Shown in pieces: positions 49,277-59,630 of a stretch of 64,000 bases of DNA; the stretch's first letter is position 1; the number at the start of each line of letters is the position of its first letter. Both the position numbers and the translations under genes were made by a program. Location: contig OY723287.1 in the NCBI GenBank assembly GCA_963210315.1, positions 1,178,001 to 1,242,000 on the forward strand, in the 5' to 3' direction. This DNA is from Rhynchopus euleeides. Lineage: Eukaryota; Euglenozoa; Diplonemea; Diplonemida; Diplonemidae. The notes below the pieces were generated by a model. That model had not been told where the DNA came from. It made no database searches and worked only from the letters and a program-made list of their open reading frames with translations.

Positions 49277-52138
49277 GAACCCTGCCGCGCCTGCCGCCGT
49301 GACCGGAGCCGCAGAGGGCACACCAGAGGGGGCTGTGTTTGAGGTTTGGGAGCCTCCGCCCTGGTGGTTCTCTGTGGCCCCCGACCCCGACGGCGGGCAC
49401 TCTGCATGTTGGGCCTGCCCCTGCGTGGGGGCTGGGGCAGCCCGGGAGGCACTCTCCGCCGGGGGCACGCTGTGGCCGTGGGTCGCGGAGGGCGCACCAG
49501 AGGGGGCTGTGTTTGAGGTTTGGGAGCCTCCGCCCTGGTGCATCTCCACGTCCTGGCCGGGAGCGACCGGCTCCTCCGCCACTTCCTCCTTCACCCGCGT
49601 TGGATGGTGCGCAGCCCCCGACGAGTCGTGCGGGGCACTCGGCTGCCTGGGCCCCATCGGCGTGTCGTGCATGCGGCTCGGGATGGGCTTCCGCCGGCGG
49701 GGGCGCGCCCGGGCGGACTCCAGGACCTCCCGCAGATCCGGGGTGACCGCGGGTTGCTCCGCAGGGTCTGGAGCGTCGACATCCACCGCCACCCGGTCAA
49801 TGTAGCCTGGGCACCGCTCACCCCGCACTGCGCATGACGCGCACACTTTGCGCCAGCATCTGCCACACGCGTGATGCCTCGCGGAGCGGTCGAACGGGCG
49901 GCGGCACTTCTCGCACTCCTCCACCTGGCCCGCCGAGCCCCCCTGACGCACCATCTGCATGGGACTATCACCATCGCACCCCGTGACATCCGCTGCCATC
50001 GGCTTCGGGGGAAGACCCGCCAGGTGCTGACGCATGGGCTCCGGCATAACTAGGGGCACGTAGTGCCCATGTTGCCCCCCCGTCCTCCGCAGACAGTGGG
50101 CGTCCACCACTGCACCCGCACCTACTGGGGACAGAAGCATCGGCTGGTGGTTGTCGATGAGCACGAGGACGACGCATCTGGTCACGCGCGCAGCCGCCGC
50201 CAGGGCGATGAAGTCCGCCCAGGTGCGCACGTCGTCGCTCCCTGCGCGCATCATCTGCTCGGCCCACTGGTTCGGACCCTCCTCCACCCGCATCCGGAGG
50301 TCCGGGTCGCGCATCGCCCTGCGGACTGCCTCTTGGCGCAGCCACCCGCTGGATTGCTTCACCGATCGGGCACCCAGCGTGGCCAACGCATCAAAAGCAC
50401 AGTCCCCCACCCGGAACGACCACCCGTCCGGCTCGACCAGGCCCAGCCGCGCCTGCTGCTGCAGGGACGACAAGCTCAGCCTCCCGTCCGTCTGGCCGCG
50501 CCACTCCAGCAATTGGGCCAGGGGGTCAGCCGCCACCCCACCCGCCGGCTGCGGGAGGTCCCCCTCCGCGGGGGGAGGCGGCGGGCGTGGGCGGCGGGGA
50601 GGGGCAGGTTCGGGTTCAGGGGTCGGCTCCTCGGGGCCCGCCGCGTCATCCGGGTCACACATGAAATCCTCCGCGTCCATGTGCCCGTCGAAGTGTGGCG
50701 CGGGGGCCAGGTCCGTGTCAGGCGCGAAGAAGTAGTCCGGCTCCACGCCCACCAGCGGATCCGGCAAGACCCGCTCCCGAGTCTGACCAGAGCGCAGGTC
50801 CGTGCACAGCGCCCCCCTGCGGAGCGACGACCGCCCCACCGCCCGCATCAACGGCACCACTATCCGCGCCGCCCAGGAACGAGTGAGCTCGGCCCTGTCC
50901 CCCAGCTTGTGGTCCACCGCGAAGCTGACCAAGTGCCTGAAGAGCCGCACGGCCTCCGGACCCATCCCGCCCGACTGCTCCAGGGCGAACGCGGAGAAGG
51001 CGATCTCAACCTCCTGACACCGCGCCCCGTGCTTGCGATGCTTGGATGCTTCAGCCCGCGACGCGGTGTACCCCCGCGCTCTCGCCGCACCCTGCCTCGC
51101 AGACTCCGCGCACGTCGACCACACGGTCACGTCGATCGCCCGGCCCCGCGACTCACCTATGCCGCACGGGAGGAACACGTCAGCCGGCTTGCCCCCGCCC
51201 AAGAGGAGGTGGTTGGGCTCCAGCTGGGGGCCGAGTCCCGCGTCCCGCGCCAGCCCCAGCACCCCGAGCTTCACCGCGTCGTGGCGCTTGATGCGGTCCG
51301 CCGATGCCTGGCAGCTGAACACATGGGCGCCCAAGACGTCCATGGCGTCCCCGCACTCGTGGCACCGCGACCCAGGGGCGAAGACGACGAGGCCCAGGCG
51401 CAGGCGAGCCGCCACTTGGTACTCCTCCCTCCCCATCGCAAACTGTTGTTCTGGCGTCACCGTCACCCACGCCCCTGCGCCTGGGAGGGACGCGGACAAC
51501 TGACGCCCTTTACTCAGCACGTCAGCCTCCGCCAGTAGGGTCTCGTGCTGCCGGCTGATGATCGCCAGGGATAGGTCGCGCTGGCGGAGGGGCTCGCCCG
51601 GGCGCTTGTGAGGGTCCACCCAGTCCGCCTCCGCCACCAGCTCGTTGTGGGCGGTCGCTGCCACGCGCCACGCATCCGCATCCCAACGATATCCGCTGTC
51701 CAGCTGCACACATAGGGGGAAGAAGGAGCTAGCCGCCGCCAAAGCCGCAGCGGTGATGTGGTCCTCCGACCTCCGAATGCCCATACCCCCTAGCCTGACG
51801 GGCAGGGCCGCCTGGTCTCGCGCATCGTCAGGGAGGGTCCCGTCCCTGTCCCCGAGCACAGATGCCAGCACCATCCCGATTTCCTTGTCATACTGGCGAA
51901 GGTATTCTCTCCCGGCGTACCCAATTGCGCGCATCTGGAAGACCAGCTTGCAGAAGCCTTCACAGTGTCGCAGGAGGGTCATGGCCACTTGCGCGTCTTG
52001 GAGGTGGTGAAGCTGGCGCAGGTTTGGGATGAACTTCTCTCTCAGTTTTGTATCCATCACCCGCTCGCAGAATTCCGCATCCCCCACCGGAGCCCCGAGG
52101 AACTCGAAGTTGTGGTGGAGGAGGTCCATGCGAGTCAT
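49277..52138 (-). pseudogene. Retrotransposon protein: RT tail, zinc knuckle, endonuclease, OTU-like protease, zinc finger
   Basis: An open frame of about 950 residues. Position 52138 is the first ATG after the junk start (MTRMDLLHHNFEFLGAPVGD). RT thumb region to about 51700 (LPVRLGGMGIRRSEDHITAA, the usual conserved end); CCHC knuckle CHECGDAMDVLGAHVFSC at about 51364-51310; endonuclease about 51190-50970 (KPADVF, AIDVTVW, then the F-x-E-x-G-x-GPEA-like ALEQSGGMGPEA); OTU-like cysteine protease about 50420-50050 with GDCAFDAL (Asp, Cys) and HGHYVPL (His); FYVE/RING-like zinc finger about 49915-49810 (CEKCRRPF, HHACGRCWRKVCASC). The tail is Pro/Ser/Gly-rich with the repeat GGGSQTSNTAPSG. The stop TAG at 49274-49276 is formed by the TA target and the first base of the inserted element. 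Confidence 0.88.
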
Positions 52139-52153
52139 TTTTTCACCTTGCCT

Positions 52154-52260
52154 GGCAGGGGGGGGCCCACCCTCACGGGGGGAAAAAGAGGAACGGCATG
52201 CTGCCCGTTCACTCTTTTTTCCTCCCGTCGTGGGTGGGCCCACTTCCGGCCATAAAATTG
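52154..52260. repeat. Imperfect foldback at the retrotransposon break
   Basis: Arms GGCCCACCCTCACGGGGGG...AAAAAGAGGAACGGCA and TGCTGCCCGTTCACTCTTTTTTCC...GGGTGGGCCC pair over about 45 bases. The hairpin tip and part of the left arm recur at about 45645-45715. Confidence 0.65.
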
Positions 52261-52536
52261 GCCGGAAATTTTTTTCAGCAAAAAATCCATTTTTTGCTGA
52301 AAATAGAAAAAATATTTTAAAATATTTTTTGGCAAAAATATTTTTGAAAATATTTTTTGAAAGTTGCAAACATAAAAAACACGGTATGGTGACGATCGGT
52401 CCAATTAGCCTCCAATTAGCCTCCAATTAACTTTTTTCCACGATCGTGGGGAAAAAAACCACGATCGCCACGATCGTGGCTCCAATTAGCTAATTGGAAT
52501 AATTGGAGGGAATTTTCCTTCGGAAATCCTTAGAGT

Positions 52537-53246
52537 TCATGTGACATCATGCAGCAGACACAGCCAAGACTGACTCGGGTGGTTGTGGTTCTTACCAGCC
52601 AGTCCAAAATTCCCGACCCGTGCGGGTTTCGGAGGCCAATAGGAACCATATCCTGCCAATACATACCCACCGTGGTCCCCTGAAAACCGTGTGGAGCTAC
52701 GTAGGTACGGTCTATAGTGCATCGATGTACCTGGGTCCCCCCGTGTATAAGCCCCCCCGAAAATCGCCTCCAGGGGGGGGCTTAACCACGGGAGTCCCAG
52801 GTATCGGTGGTATTCACGACTACACATAGTCCACCGGAGATACCGCAAACCCCCATCGAGCCACACCGCTGCGGCCTGCACAGCCTCCGGGGTGTAGGGA
52901 GTGATGCTGTGGCTGTTGGAGGGCGCCACTTCTCCCCGTTGAGGTTGGAGATGATGTCGTGGTCGTCCGCCAGCAGGATGTTTGATGCAGAGCGGAGGAG
53001 GAGAGAGAAGTCTGGGTTAGTCCAGGTCGTAAGGTATGCCTCCCTGTAGGCACGGAGGTAGTCCGTATGCCCCGGGGAGGGCCTCCCGTGGCGTTTTGCA
53101 GAATCCCTCGCCGCATCTGCGACAGAGTCTGCGTAGATCTGGTCCCCGATGTGGAGGTTGAAATCCGGCGGAGGCCATGCCGCAGAGAGAACCGGGAAGA
53201 ACTCCCCATCCCCATCTGCGACCAACCGGTTGCACGACAGGACATT
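52537..53246 (-). pseudogene. PhoD-like metallophosphatase fragment, frameshifted
   Basis: Reading leftward from 53246: VNVLSCNRLVADGDGEFFPV, then LHIGDQIYAD (metal-binding Asp), YREAYLTTWTNPDFS and NILLADDHDIISNL. This is the pattern of PhoD/calcineurin-like phosphatases (GDQIY ... DDHD). After about 52925 this frame degrades to Arg/Pro-rich sequence, while the neighbouring frame continues plausibly (TPEAVQAAAVWLDGGLRYL). That points to a frameshift or a missed intron. The start, N-terminal sheets and C-terminal half of the family (usually over 300 residues) are absent. It lies inside the 28 bp-ended element, so it was probably captured from a host gene. A leader-like frame at 53881-54282 (minus) may belong to the same captured gene, but I cannot show that. 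Confidence 0.6.
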
Positions 53247-53369
53247 CACCCTCGCAGGGAAGGATCCCGGAGACGAAGGGGAACACCTATTGCACAAAAC
53301 TCGACAACCAGGATGGGTTCGCTCGGGTGGTGGTTTTGTTGTCGCTCTGCCGTCAGTTGTTGTGCACAA

Positions 53370-54801
53370 CTCCGTCGGCAGACAATGTTACATGGTTACT
53401 GCACACGTTACATGGTGCAAATCTGGGCTGGTATTGATGTCGGATCGTCATCGGACTGATTCAGATGAGTACATCAATATGGTGGGAAAAGAACGGAGTG
53501 TGGTCATGTGCCTAAGACCACGATGTCTCTGTTTAGTCTCGGAGACGAGTAATTTGCCCATCGCCCAACCTGGTATTGACCGATGCCACAGGGATATCTA
53601 CCCGTGATGTCGATTCGTCCAATAAGGCGACGGTGTGATGAGTCCGGCACATGGCATCGTGCGCGAATGTCACATGGACACATCACGGGGAAGTTGTCCC
53701 TCTGCCAGAATGATACACCAACCGCATAGTTGTTCATTGGTCAATGCCATACAACCCCATAAAACTGCTGGTGATCCAAGAGGTGGGGTTTGAAACAACT
53801 TTGCTCAGGTAGTCGCCGTGACGTGATATCATAGGATTAGAGACTGCAGGGTCGAAGGGAGGCACCCAGAACCACGGCTATCAGCCCCCGGAGGCCTCCG
53901 GTGCCACCACCTCCTTCCGGCTCCGGAGGGTGCGTACATTCACCTGCTGTGGCCCAGGCGCCCAGTTACTTGATTCTTGGAAGATGAAGGCGTCAATGAC
54001 ACGGTTCATTTTTGTGTCTCGGAGACTGCGCCACATTGGCCTCCAGAAGAGAGGGCTACGTCCCCACTCCATGTCGTAACACTGCGAAAAAGCACCGCTT
54101 TTCAGGGGCACCAGGGTATTTTCCAGCCACCGGTCAAAGCCGCCAAACATCGCTACCAGTGCCCGGTGTGCTCCGGAGTAACTCCAGAGGAGCATCCCCG
54201 ACACTTCTACCAGGGCACGCCCTGGGATTCGGAATGTGCTTACTATTGGCTGATGGAATGATCCGGGAATGGTCTCATCCAATGGCTGAAAATCCCGGTT
54301 GCGCCCAAACCCAGATCAAAATCAGATGGAACAGCGGGGGAAGCTGATGCACTCACAGCCAACCAAGCCACTGGTTTCAGGTGTGGCACCCGAACCAAGG
54401 CTCTAATATCATCAGGCGGAACGGTAACCGTTCAGCGTTCAGCGGGTGCTCAGCTCTGCAGTACCAAGCTCTACCGAAGCTTGATCACCTCTGGGTTGGG
54501 GAACGTATACAATATCGGCCAGTGGGATGCGGCTTTGTGAAGGGACTGGCCTCATCCAACAAGGCTCTAACTTCAGCGGCTCGCGTGTTCAGCCATTCAG
54601 CGGTATCAATCCAGGGATATCCAAACACAGGAAAATTTGGGGTGAACTTGAGCTGAAAATAGAGGGGTCTTCGCTGGTCGGTATGCCTCGTTATTCTTCG
54701 TCAGTTTTCACCTAGTTTCCTTGGGAAATGCACCAAAATGCACTGACGATCACCCCGTAGCCCCCTGTATCCAACAGCGGGCGAAAAAGTCGAACCGCTG
54801 A
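53370..54801. other. Interior of the 2.76 kb element, unassigned
   Basis: Contains a 133-codon minus-strand frame (53881-54282, IPGRALVEVSGMLLWSYSG) that reads like real protein but matches no family I know, and the decayed MITE at 54664-54765. Otherwise I see nothing in it. Confidence 0.35.
54664..54765. mobile_element. Decayed MITE, G5-TCTTCGC family (copy 4)
   Basis: Left end GGGGTCTTCGCTGGTCG and interior AATGCACCAAAATGCACTGA are intact; the right end has lost the AGCGAAGA part (CCCCGTAGCCCCC). No duplication is visible. Confidence 0.85.
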
Positions 54802-55075
54802 CTACCGGTTGAAACAGCTCCCACCGGGAGCCGTCCTACACAGCTCCAGGCCGTACTCCAGGCCAACCACGGGGCTCTCAAGGCCCAGGAGTTAGCCTGC
54901 TTGACAGCCGACCCTGCAGAGAGGGCTCGATACCCGGAAGAACTGTGGTCCATCACATGGTTGACTGCAGAGATAGGTGGGCACTGGAGGGAAATCTTCG
55001 ACCAATTAGCCACGATCGCCCACGATCGTGGGAATAATTGGAATATTTTTTTCACGATCGTCCAATTAGCCTCCA
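54802..55075 (+). pseudogene. Coding-like fragment without a start
   Basis: An open stretch of about 90 codons, including LQAVLQANHGALKAQELACL and YPEELWSITWLTAEIGGHW, bounded by a stop at 54799-54801 and running into the element's AT-rich end. It looks like a captured exon. The family is unknown. Confidence 0.3.
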
Positions 55076-55145
55076 ATTAAAACGATCGTTTTTTTTCACG
55101 ATCGTGGATTTAATTGGACCGATCGTCACCATACCGTGAAAAAAA

Positions 55146-57419
55146 TATTCTGGAATATTCTGGCCCAAAACATATGTTTGGGGCACTATGCCTAGGGGCC
55201 CGGATGTACTTGAAAAAATTGTAATAAAAATTTTTCCGGCCCCAAACAAGGGTTATTGGCACCTAAAATGGGTGTACCCACCTCAAAAATATGCCTGTGG
55301 ACCCAATGAAACCGGTTTTTCACACTTAGTTGCCCATTTTCGGTCAGAATTTCCGAAAAATCGGTGAAAAAAGGGGATTTTGCCCATTTTGGGCAAAATC
55401 CCGATTTTCATGAAAAAATGACAAAATCGGGGCAACTAGACCCCATTTTAGGTGGTTTTCGGGTGAAAAACGTACCCTAGGCATCCCTGGGGCACATTGG
55501 AGACCATCCAGGGCCTCTAGGACCAGCAGAGGTGCGTTAAATGCATATTTTTACCCAAAAATGACCCTGCAACCACCCTGCACAGGACTCACCCCAGAAA
55601 AGCCAAAAAAAGCCAAAAACTGGCCAAAAATGAGTGTTGGTGGGCCCAAAAGTGGGTAAAAACCTCCGGAAATTCATATCTGGGGTGGGTCTGGGGGTGG
55701 TTTTGCGCTGTTGACCTCCAGACCTGGATATTTCAAAAAAATTACAGTTTTTGAAATGGACATCCGGGGCCCTACCCCCCCCCCCCCCCCTTCACACCTC
55801 GGAAGCATACAATTCGCAAAAGTCGTCTGCTGTGGCTTCGAGTGGTGCGGCAAGTGGGTTCATGGCGACTCACATCAACATTTGCACCATAGACACGTCA
55901 GATAGGTTTGGTAGGTTTGAGGAAAGGATTTTGAGGCGTGCAGTGTTCGGTGTTGGCTGCCCCACAGGTGGCGCGCACTTGATCGGAGCGATTGGCGAAA
56001 GACAACTGGGGGCTCCTGGAGGTGTCGCGATGCAGGTTTAGGTCTTGTGCTAATGTTACACACAGCAAGACCCCTGACTGAACGGGTTCATCCCAGCCTG
56101 GGGCACGCTTTACGGTAGTTCCCTTGAAATCGAGGTCGAGGGGTTCATCTGCCCCCTCAACACGGCTGACCCGACTGGCAGCATCCTGCCGTCGCTCGTC
56201 GTGCTATTCGCCAGTCGTTCCGACGAGCGCGGCCCGGATGGTCCGTGGTGGTGTTTGGGTTCGGAGTTGTCTGTTGAAGCGTCAACACATCGCGAAATAA
56301 ACCTGTCCCTGCCCACCGGAATCCCTCCGTGATATCTGGTGTTCATGCCCCCGTCCCACCCCCTGCTCTGGCCACCAACAGTCGTAGCGTGCAGTGCTGA
56401 AGTGCCCACTTTCCCTGATTTCTTTTCTCCCCCATGATTTACTGCTCTCTTGCCATGTTCAGGCTGTGCCGACCCCTTCTGCCAGCGCTGATGGCATCCC
56501 GGTGCCCGCACAGCGATGCCGTGTGCCCCTCTCTGCGATGGGTTCTGAGCGTGCACTCCCGCTGTCGTAGCCCCCTCGCTTCCTGCCGCTGTCCCAGGCA
56601 TGCCGACCCTTTGCGGCCATCCTTGCAGGGACCACATCTAGAGACCGCCTTTGTGTTGTGCGAGGGTTCAGGTTGTGTCGCCTTCGCCATCCTGCAAAAG
56701 GGTGTCACGTGGCGTCCATGCCGTGCCTGTATTTCCTTTTTGAACATGGGCTGCGCGATGTGCGCACTTCCATCAAAACGCCGTGTTGCACCCGGCGTAT
56801 CCACCCAACTGCGATGAAACCGGAATATTCCCGTGTGTCCTGCCCGTGAGTTGCCGTGAACGGAAAGTCACATTTTTTTTTGCTTTCACTTTTGGTTCAA
56901 CGGGACACAGACAGTGTTTCCCGCCCAACACCATTCTGATGTCCCGATAGCCCAGAGGTGTGTGTGCGGTGGTAAGGGGGATGTGTATGAAAAGATATCT
57001 TGCAACACCCAGGCTGGTGGGTTGGCGCTACTCAAAGCACTGTGTTTGGGCTGTGAGGGTTGTGAGGCGACACTGGGGGTGCGTGGTGTGCTGGGACCGT
57101 CCAGCCCGGCCAGTGTATCCTCTGCGATCCCAGCAAACCCCCCGTCGGATGGCAGGCCTGCCAGGTGTGGCGTGTGGCAGCGGCACAGCGATGCAGGGGG
57201 AGTGTCAGGGGAACACTGCAGCCTTGCAATCCCCCGGTGAACCCCCTTGCCTCTCTTAATTGCCCCCTCCGTGTGGGGGTGTGCGTGTCTCGAAAGCCCA
57301 GCATCGAACTGGCACCCACCCTCCCTCCGACGGCCAACAGCCCGCCCTTGGCAAGGCACTGTGTGATGCGTGCAAACATTTTTTTACATTTTCCAACACC
57401 GAATTCAACGATTCTTTTG
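55146..57419. other. Gene-free region with AT-rich palindromes
   Basis: 55150-55760 is AT-rich with several short palindromes (TTTTGCCCATTTTGGGCAAAA near 55378). 55760-57400 is of more ordinary composition, with frames lacking any recognised feature (such as minus-strand 56110-56637 and 56439-56804). No gene is supported. Confidence 0.45.
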
Positions 57420-57527
57420 GGGGCCTTCGCTACCAAGTGTGACTGAGTGAGAAAAAGTGAGCCACGGCGCACTTCCCCTCACTGGCTGACGAGCAGTGAC
57501 GAGTAGTGACTGGTAGCGAGGGCCCCC
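57420..57527. mobile_element. MITE, G5-CCCTCGC family (copy 8), TSD ttt
   Basis: 108 bp, inverted orientation relative to copy 2, ends GGGGGCCTTCGCTACC and GGTAGCGAGGGCCCCC, flanked by ttt (57417-57419, 57528-57530). The interior is intermediate between types A and B. Confidence 0.92.
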
Positions 57528-57689
57528 TTTGTGATATTTTTTTTTATATTGTGTGCAGTGATTTTCCTCTCCGCTGAAAATCTCAAAAATGCCGGCGAAA
57601 AAAATTTTTCCCACTCGGAAAAATTTTTCTCGGGCGCGCTTCGCGCGCCCGAGACTACGCGGAGATGGCCAGTTGCATACGCCCACGGA

Positions 57690-57905
57690 CTCGAGACAGG
57701 CACACGCGACAGGGGGGGTCTGGGGGGCGGAGCCCCCCAGACCCGCCGGAGGCCACGGTAGTGAACATCCGTCCCGTCGAGGCTACAGATTTTGGGCGTT
57801 TTCGCATTCCTGGGGTTGATGTACGGCTTGTGGGCCTGGGTTCCACAAGGGGGGTCTGGGGGGCGGAGCCCCGCAGCCGCCGGAGGCCACGGTAGTGAAC
57901 ATCTG
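57690..57905 (+). repeat. G-hairpin repeat, two cores
   Basis: Cores at about 57705-57775 and 57850-57905. The first has CAGACCCGCCGGAGG in place of CAGCCGCCGGAGG. Leader ACTCGAGACAGGCACACGCGACA.. is present before the first. Confidence 0.85.
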
Positions 57906-58564
57906 TTCTTGCCAGCCACCCTCTGCAGGTCTTGTCCTGCCAATCTGTAACTGCTTGGTGGGGCTCACAGAGCAGGCCCTCCCATTTTTTTCCTGGGCCT
58001 GATGTTTTTTCCTCCAGGACCTCTCCCCAGACCCCCTGAAAAATTCCCACCAAAAACCCCCGTGGCGAAAAAACTTTTTTCGCCGGACGATTTTTCCAGA
58101 GATTTTTTTTTTTTGCGAAAAATTTTTTTTTCGCCACGGGGGAAAATCACTGATTGTGTGCCCTGGCCAGGGCATAAGATAGCTTTTCTGACCGGGGCCC
58201 AATAGGTGGGGGTTAGGTGGGGGTAGCGCGCGCGCGCGGCTTCGCCGCGCGCCTCGTGCACTTACTTGTCAGTTTGCACCCCGGTAGTTGTCACCGATGG
58301 TGTCGACTCCAGCTCCTCGCTGCAATCATGCACTCCTGCAACTCCTTGAATGTACTGTACTTGAGAGTGCGCGGCTTACTGAGAAAACGTGCCACGTACT
58401 GCCCCATGGCTGCCTGTGTGATACCCCCTCAGCGTCGATCAGAAGCAGGCTCTCCATCGTCAGGTCGAGGAGGGAGCCTCTGAGACATGGTTTCACCCAT
58501 TTCATCAAACTGAACACCCTCTCGACCCCAGCAGTTGAGAGGGGCAGAGAGAGAGCTATCTCGC

Positions 58565-58815
58565 AAGGACTTGGTTACTAGACGGGCACACGCTACATGG
58601 GGGTCTGGGGGGCGGAGCCCCCCAGCCGCCAGAGGCCACGGTAGTGAACATCTGTTCATTGTGGGCGTAGATTCTGTGTGAGTTGGCGCGTCCTCCTGAG
58701 GCCTGAGGCTACTGGAGCGGTTGGATTCCCTGACCTACTGGGTATCGAAGGATCCAGGGGGGTCTGGGGGGCGGAGCCCCCCAGCCGCCGGAGGCCACGG
58801 TAGTGAGCATCTGTT
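58565..58815 (+). repeat. G-hairpin composite repeat, two cores
   Basis: Leader AAGGACTTGGTTACTAGACG, core 1 (58597-58652), conserved spacer GCGTAGATTCTGTGTGAGTT and on, core 2 (58757-58815). Near-duplicate of 45985-46210 including the flank to about 58900. Confidence 0.88.
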
Positions 58816-59164
58816 CCTGTAAAACCATGCTCTCTTCGACGTCGACCGTCGAACCAGTGTAACCGGGTTGACGCTCTTCTATGGGGGGTGGAAACCCAAA
58901 CCACCCCCACCAGCAATCATGGGCGATCGGCTTTTTTTTTTTTTTTTTTAGTGAGGGCGGCCAGGGCATTTTATAGGGGCGAAATCTACGCTCATTTGGG
59001 CTTAAATGTGAGGCGTTCCCCGATTTTTTGACGGACCCCCCGGCAAGCGAGTCTTGTACTGAATGGGTCACCTCCCGGTTCCTCTCTCAGGGATCCGTGC
59101 TCGGGTCCAGCCTCGGGTGCCGGAGGTTAGTCCAAAAAAATGGATTTCGGGACCGATCGGACGC

Positions 59165-59630
59165 GCAAGGACTTGTATGCATACAGGCACATGCCACGGG
59201 GGGTCTGGGGGGTCTGGGGGGCGGAGCCCCCCAGCCGCCGGAGGCCACGGTAGTGAACATCTGTTCCCTCCGGGCGGACAGATTCCGGACTGTTCCTTGC
59301 GTGGGTACAGATTCTGCATGAGCCGGCTGCATCCTCCTGGGGCTACACAGGGTGGGCTGCATCCATTCCCTGATGATACAGCACAGGGGGGGTCTGGGGG
59401 GCGGAGCCCCCCAGCCGCCGGAGGCCACGGTAGTGAACATCTGTTCCTTGCAGGTGTACAGATTCTGCATGAACTGGCTGCGTCCTCCTGAGGCTACTGA
59501 GGGTCTGATGGTCTGCATTCCATTCTCTGATGTAACCTCAAAGGTTTGGGTACAAGACAGGTATACAGCACAGGGGGGTCTGGGGGGCGGAGCCCCCCAG
59601 CCGCCGGAGGCCACGGTAGTGAACGTCCGC
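59165..59630 (+). repeat. G-hairpin repeats, three cores in tandem array
   Basis: Cores at about 59195-59267, 59388-59450 and 59572-59630, with spacers containing GTACAGATTCTGCATGA and GGCTGC.TCCTCCTG, diverged versions of the spacer at 58660. The unit length is about 190 bp. Confidence 0.85.

Larger units (their letters stand above)
47008..52153 (-). mobile_element. 5'-truncated non-LTR retrotransposon with restriction-like endonuclease, broken by another element
   Basis: The coding remnant runs leftward from about 52153 to the stop at 47008-47010. Only the tail of the reverse transcriptase is left; palm motifs such as the YADD box are absent. After it come a zinc knuckle, a PD-(D/E)XK-type endonuclease, an OTU-like protease and a zinc finger. 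This order (RT, knuckle, endonuclease) is that of the site-specific R2/CRE/NeSL-like groups. The frame is interrupted at 47689-49274 by the TA-flanked element. Past 52153 the sequence turns AT-rich and soon meets another transposon. Confidence 0.85.
52380..55138. mobile_element. 2.76 kb element with perfect 28 bp inverted ends carrying gene fragments
   Basis: 52380-52407 (CACGGTATGGTGACGATCGG onward) is the exact inverse of 55111-55138. Both subterminal zones (52408-52510, 55000-55110) are packed with the palindrome CACGATCGTG and with CCAATTAG. The flanks are A runs (six and seven A), so any duplication is hidden. The interior has no transposase but contains a PhoD-like phosphatase fragment (minus strand), a coding-like stretch at 54802-55075 and a decayed MITE (54664-54765). 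This is the layout of a Pack-type, gene-capturing DNA element. The superfamily is not assigned. Confidence 0.85.
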
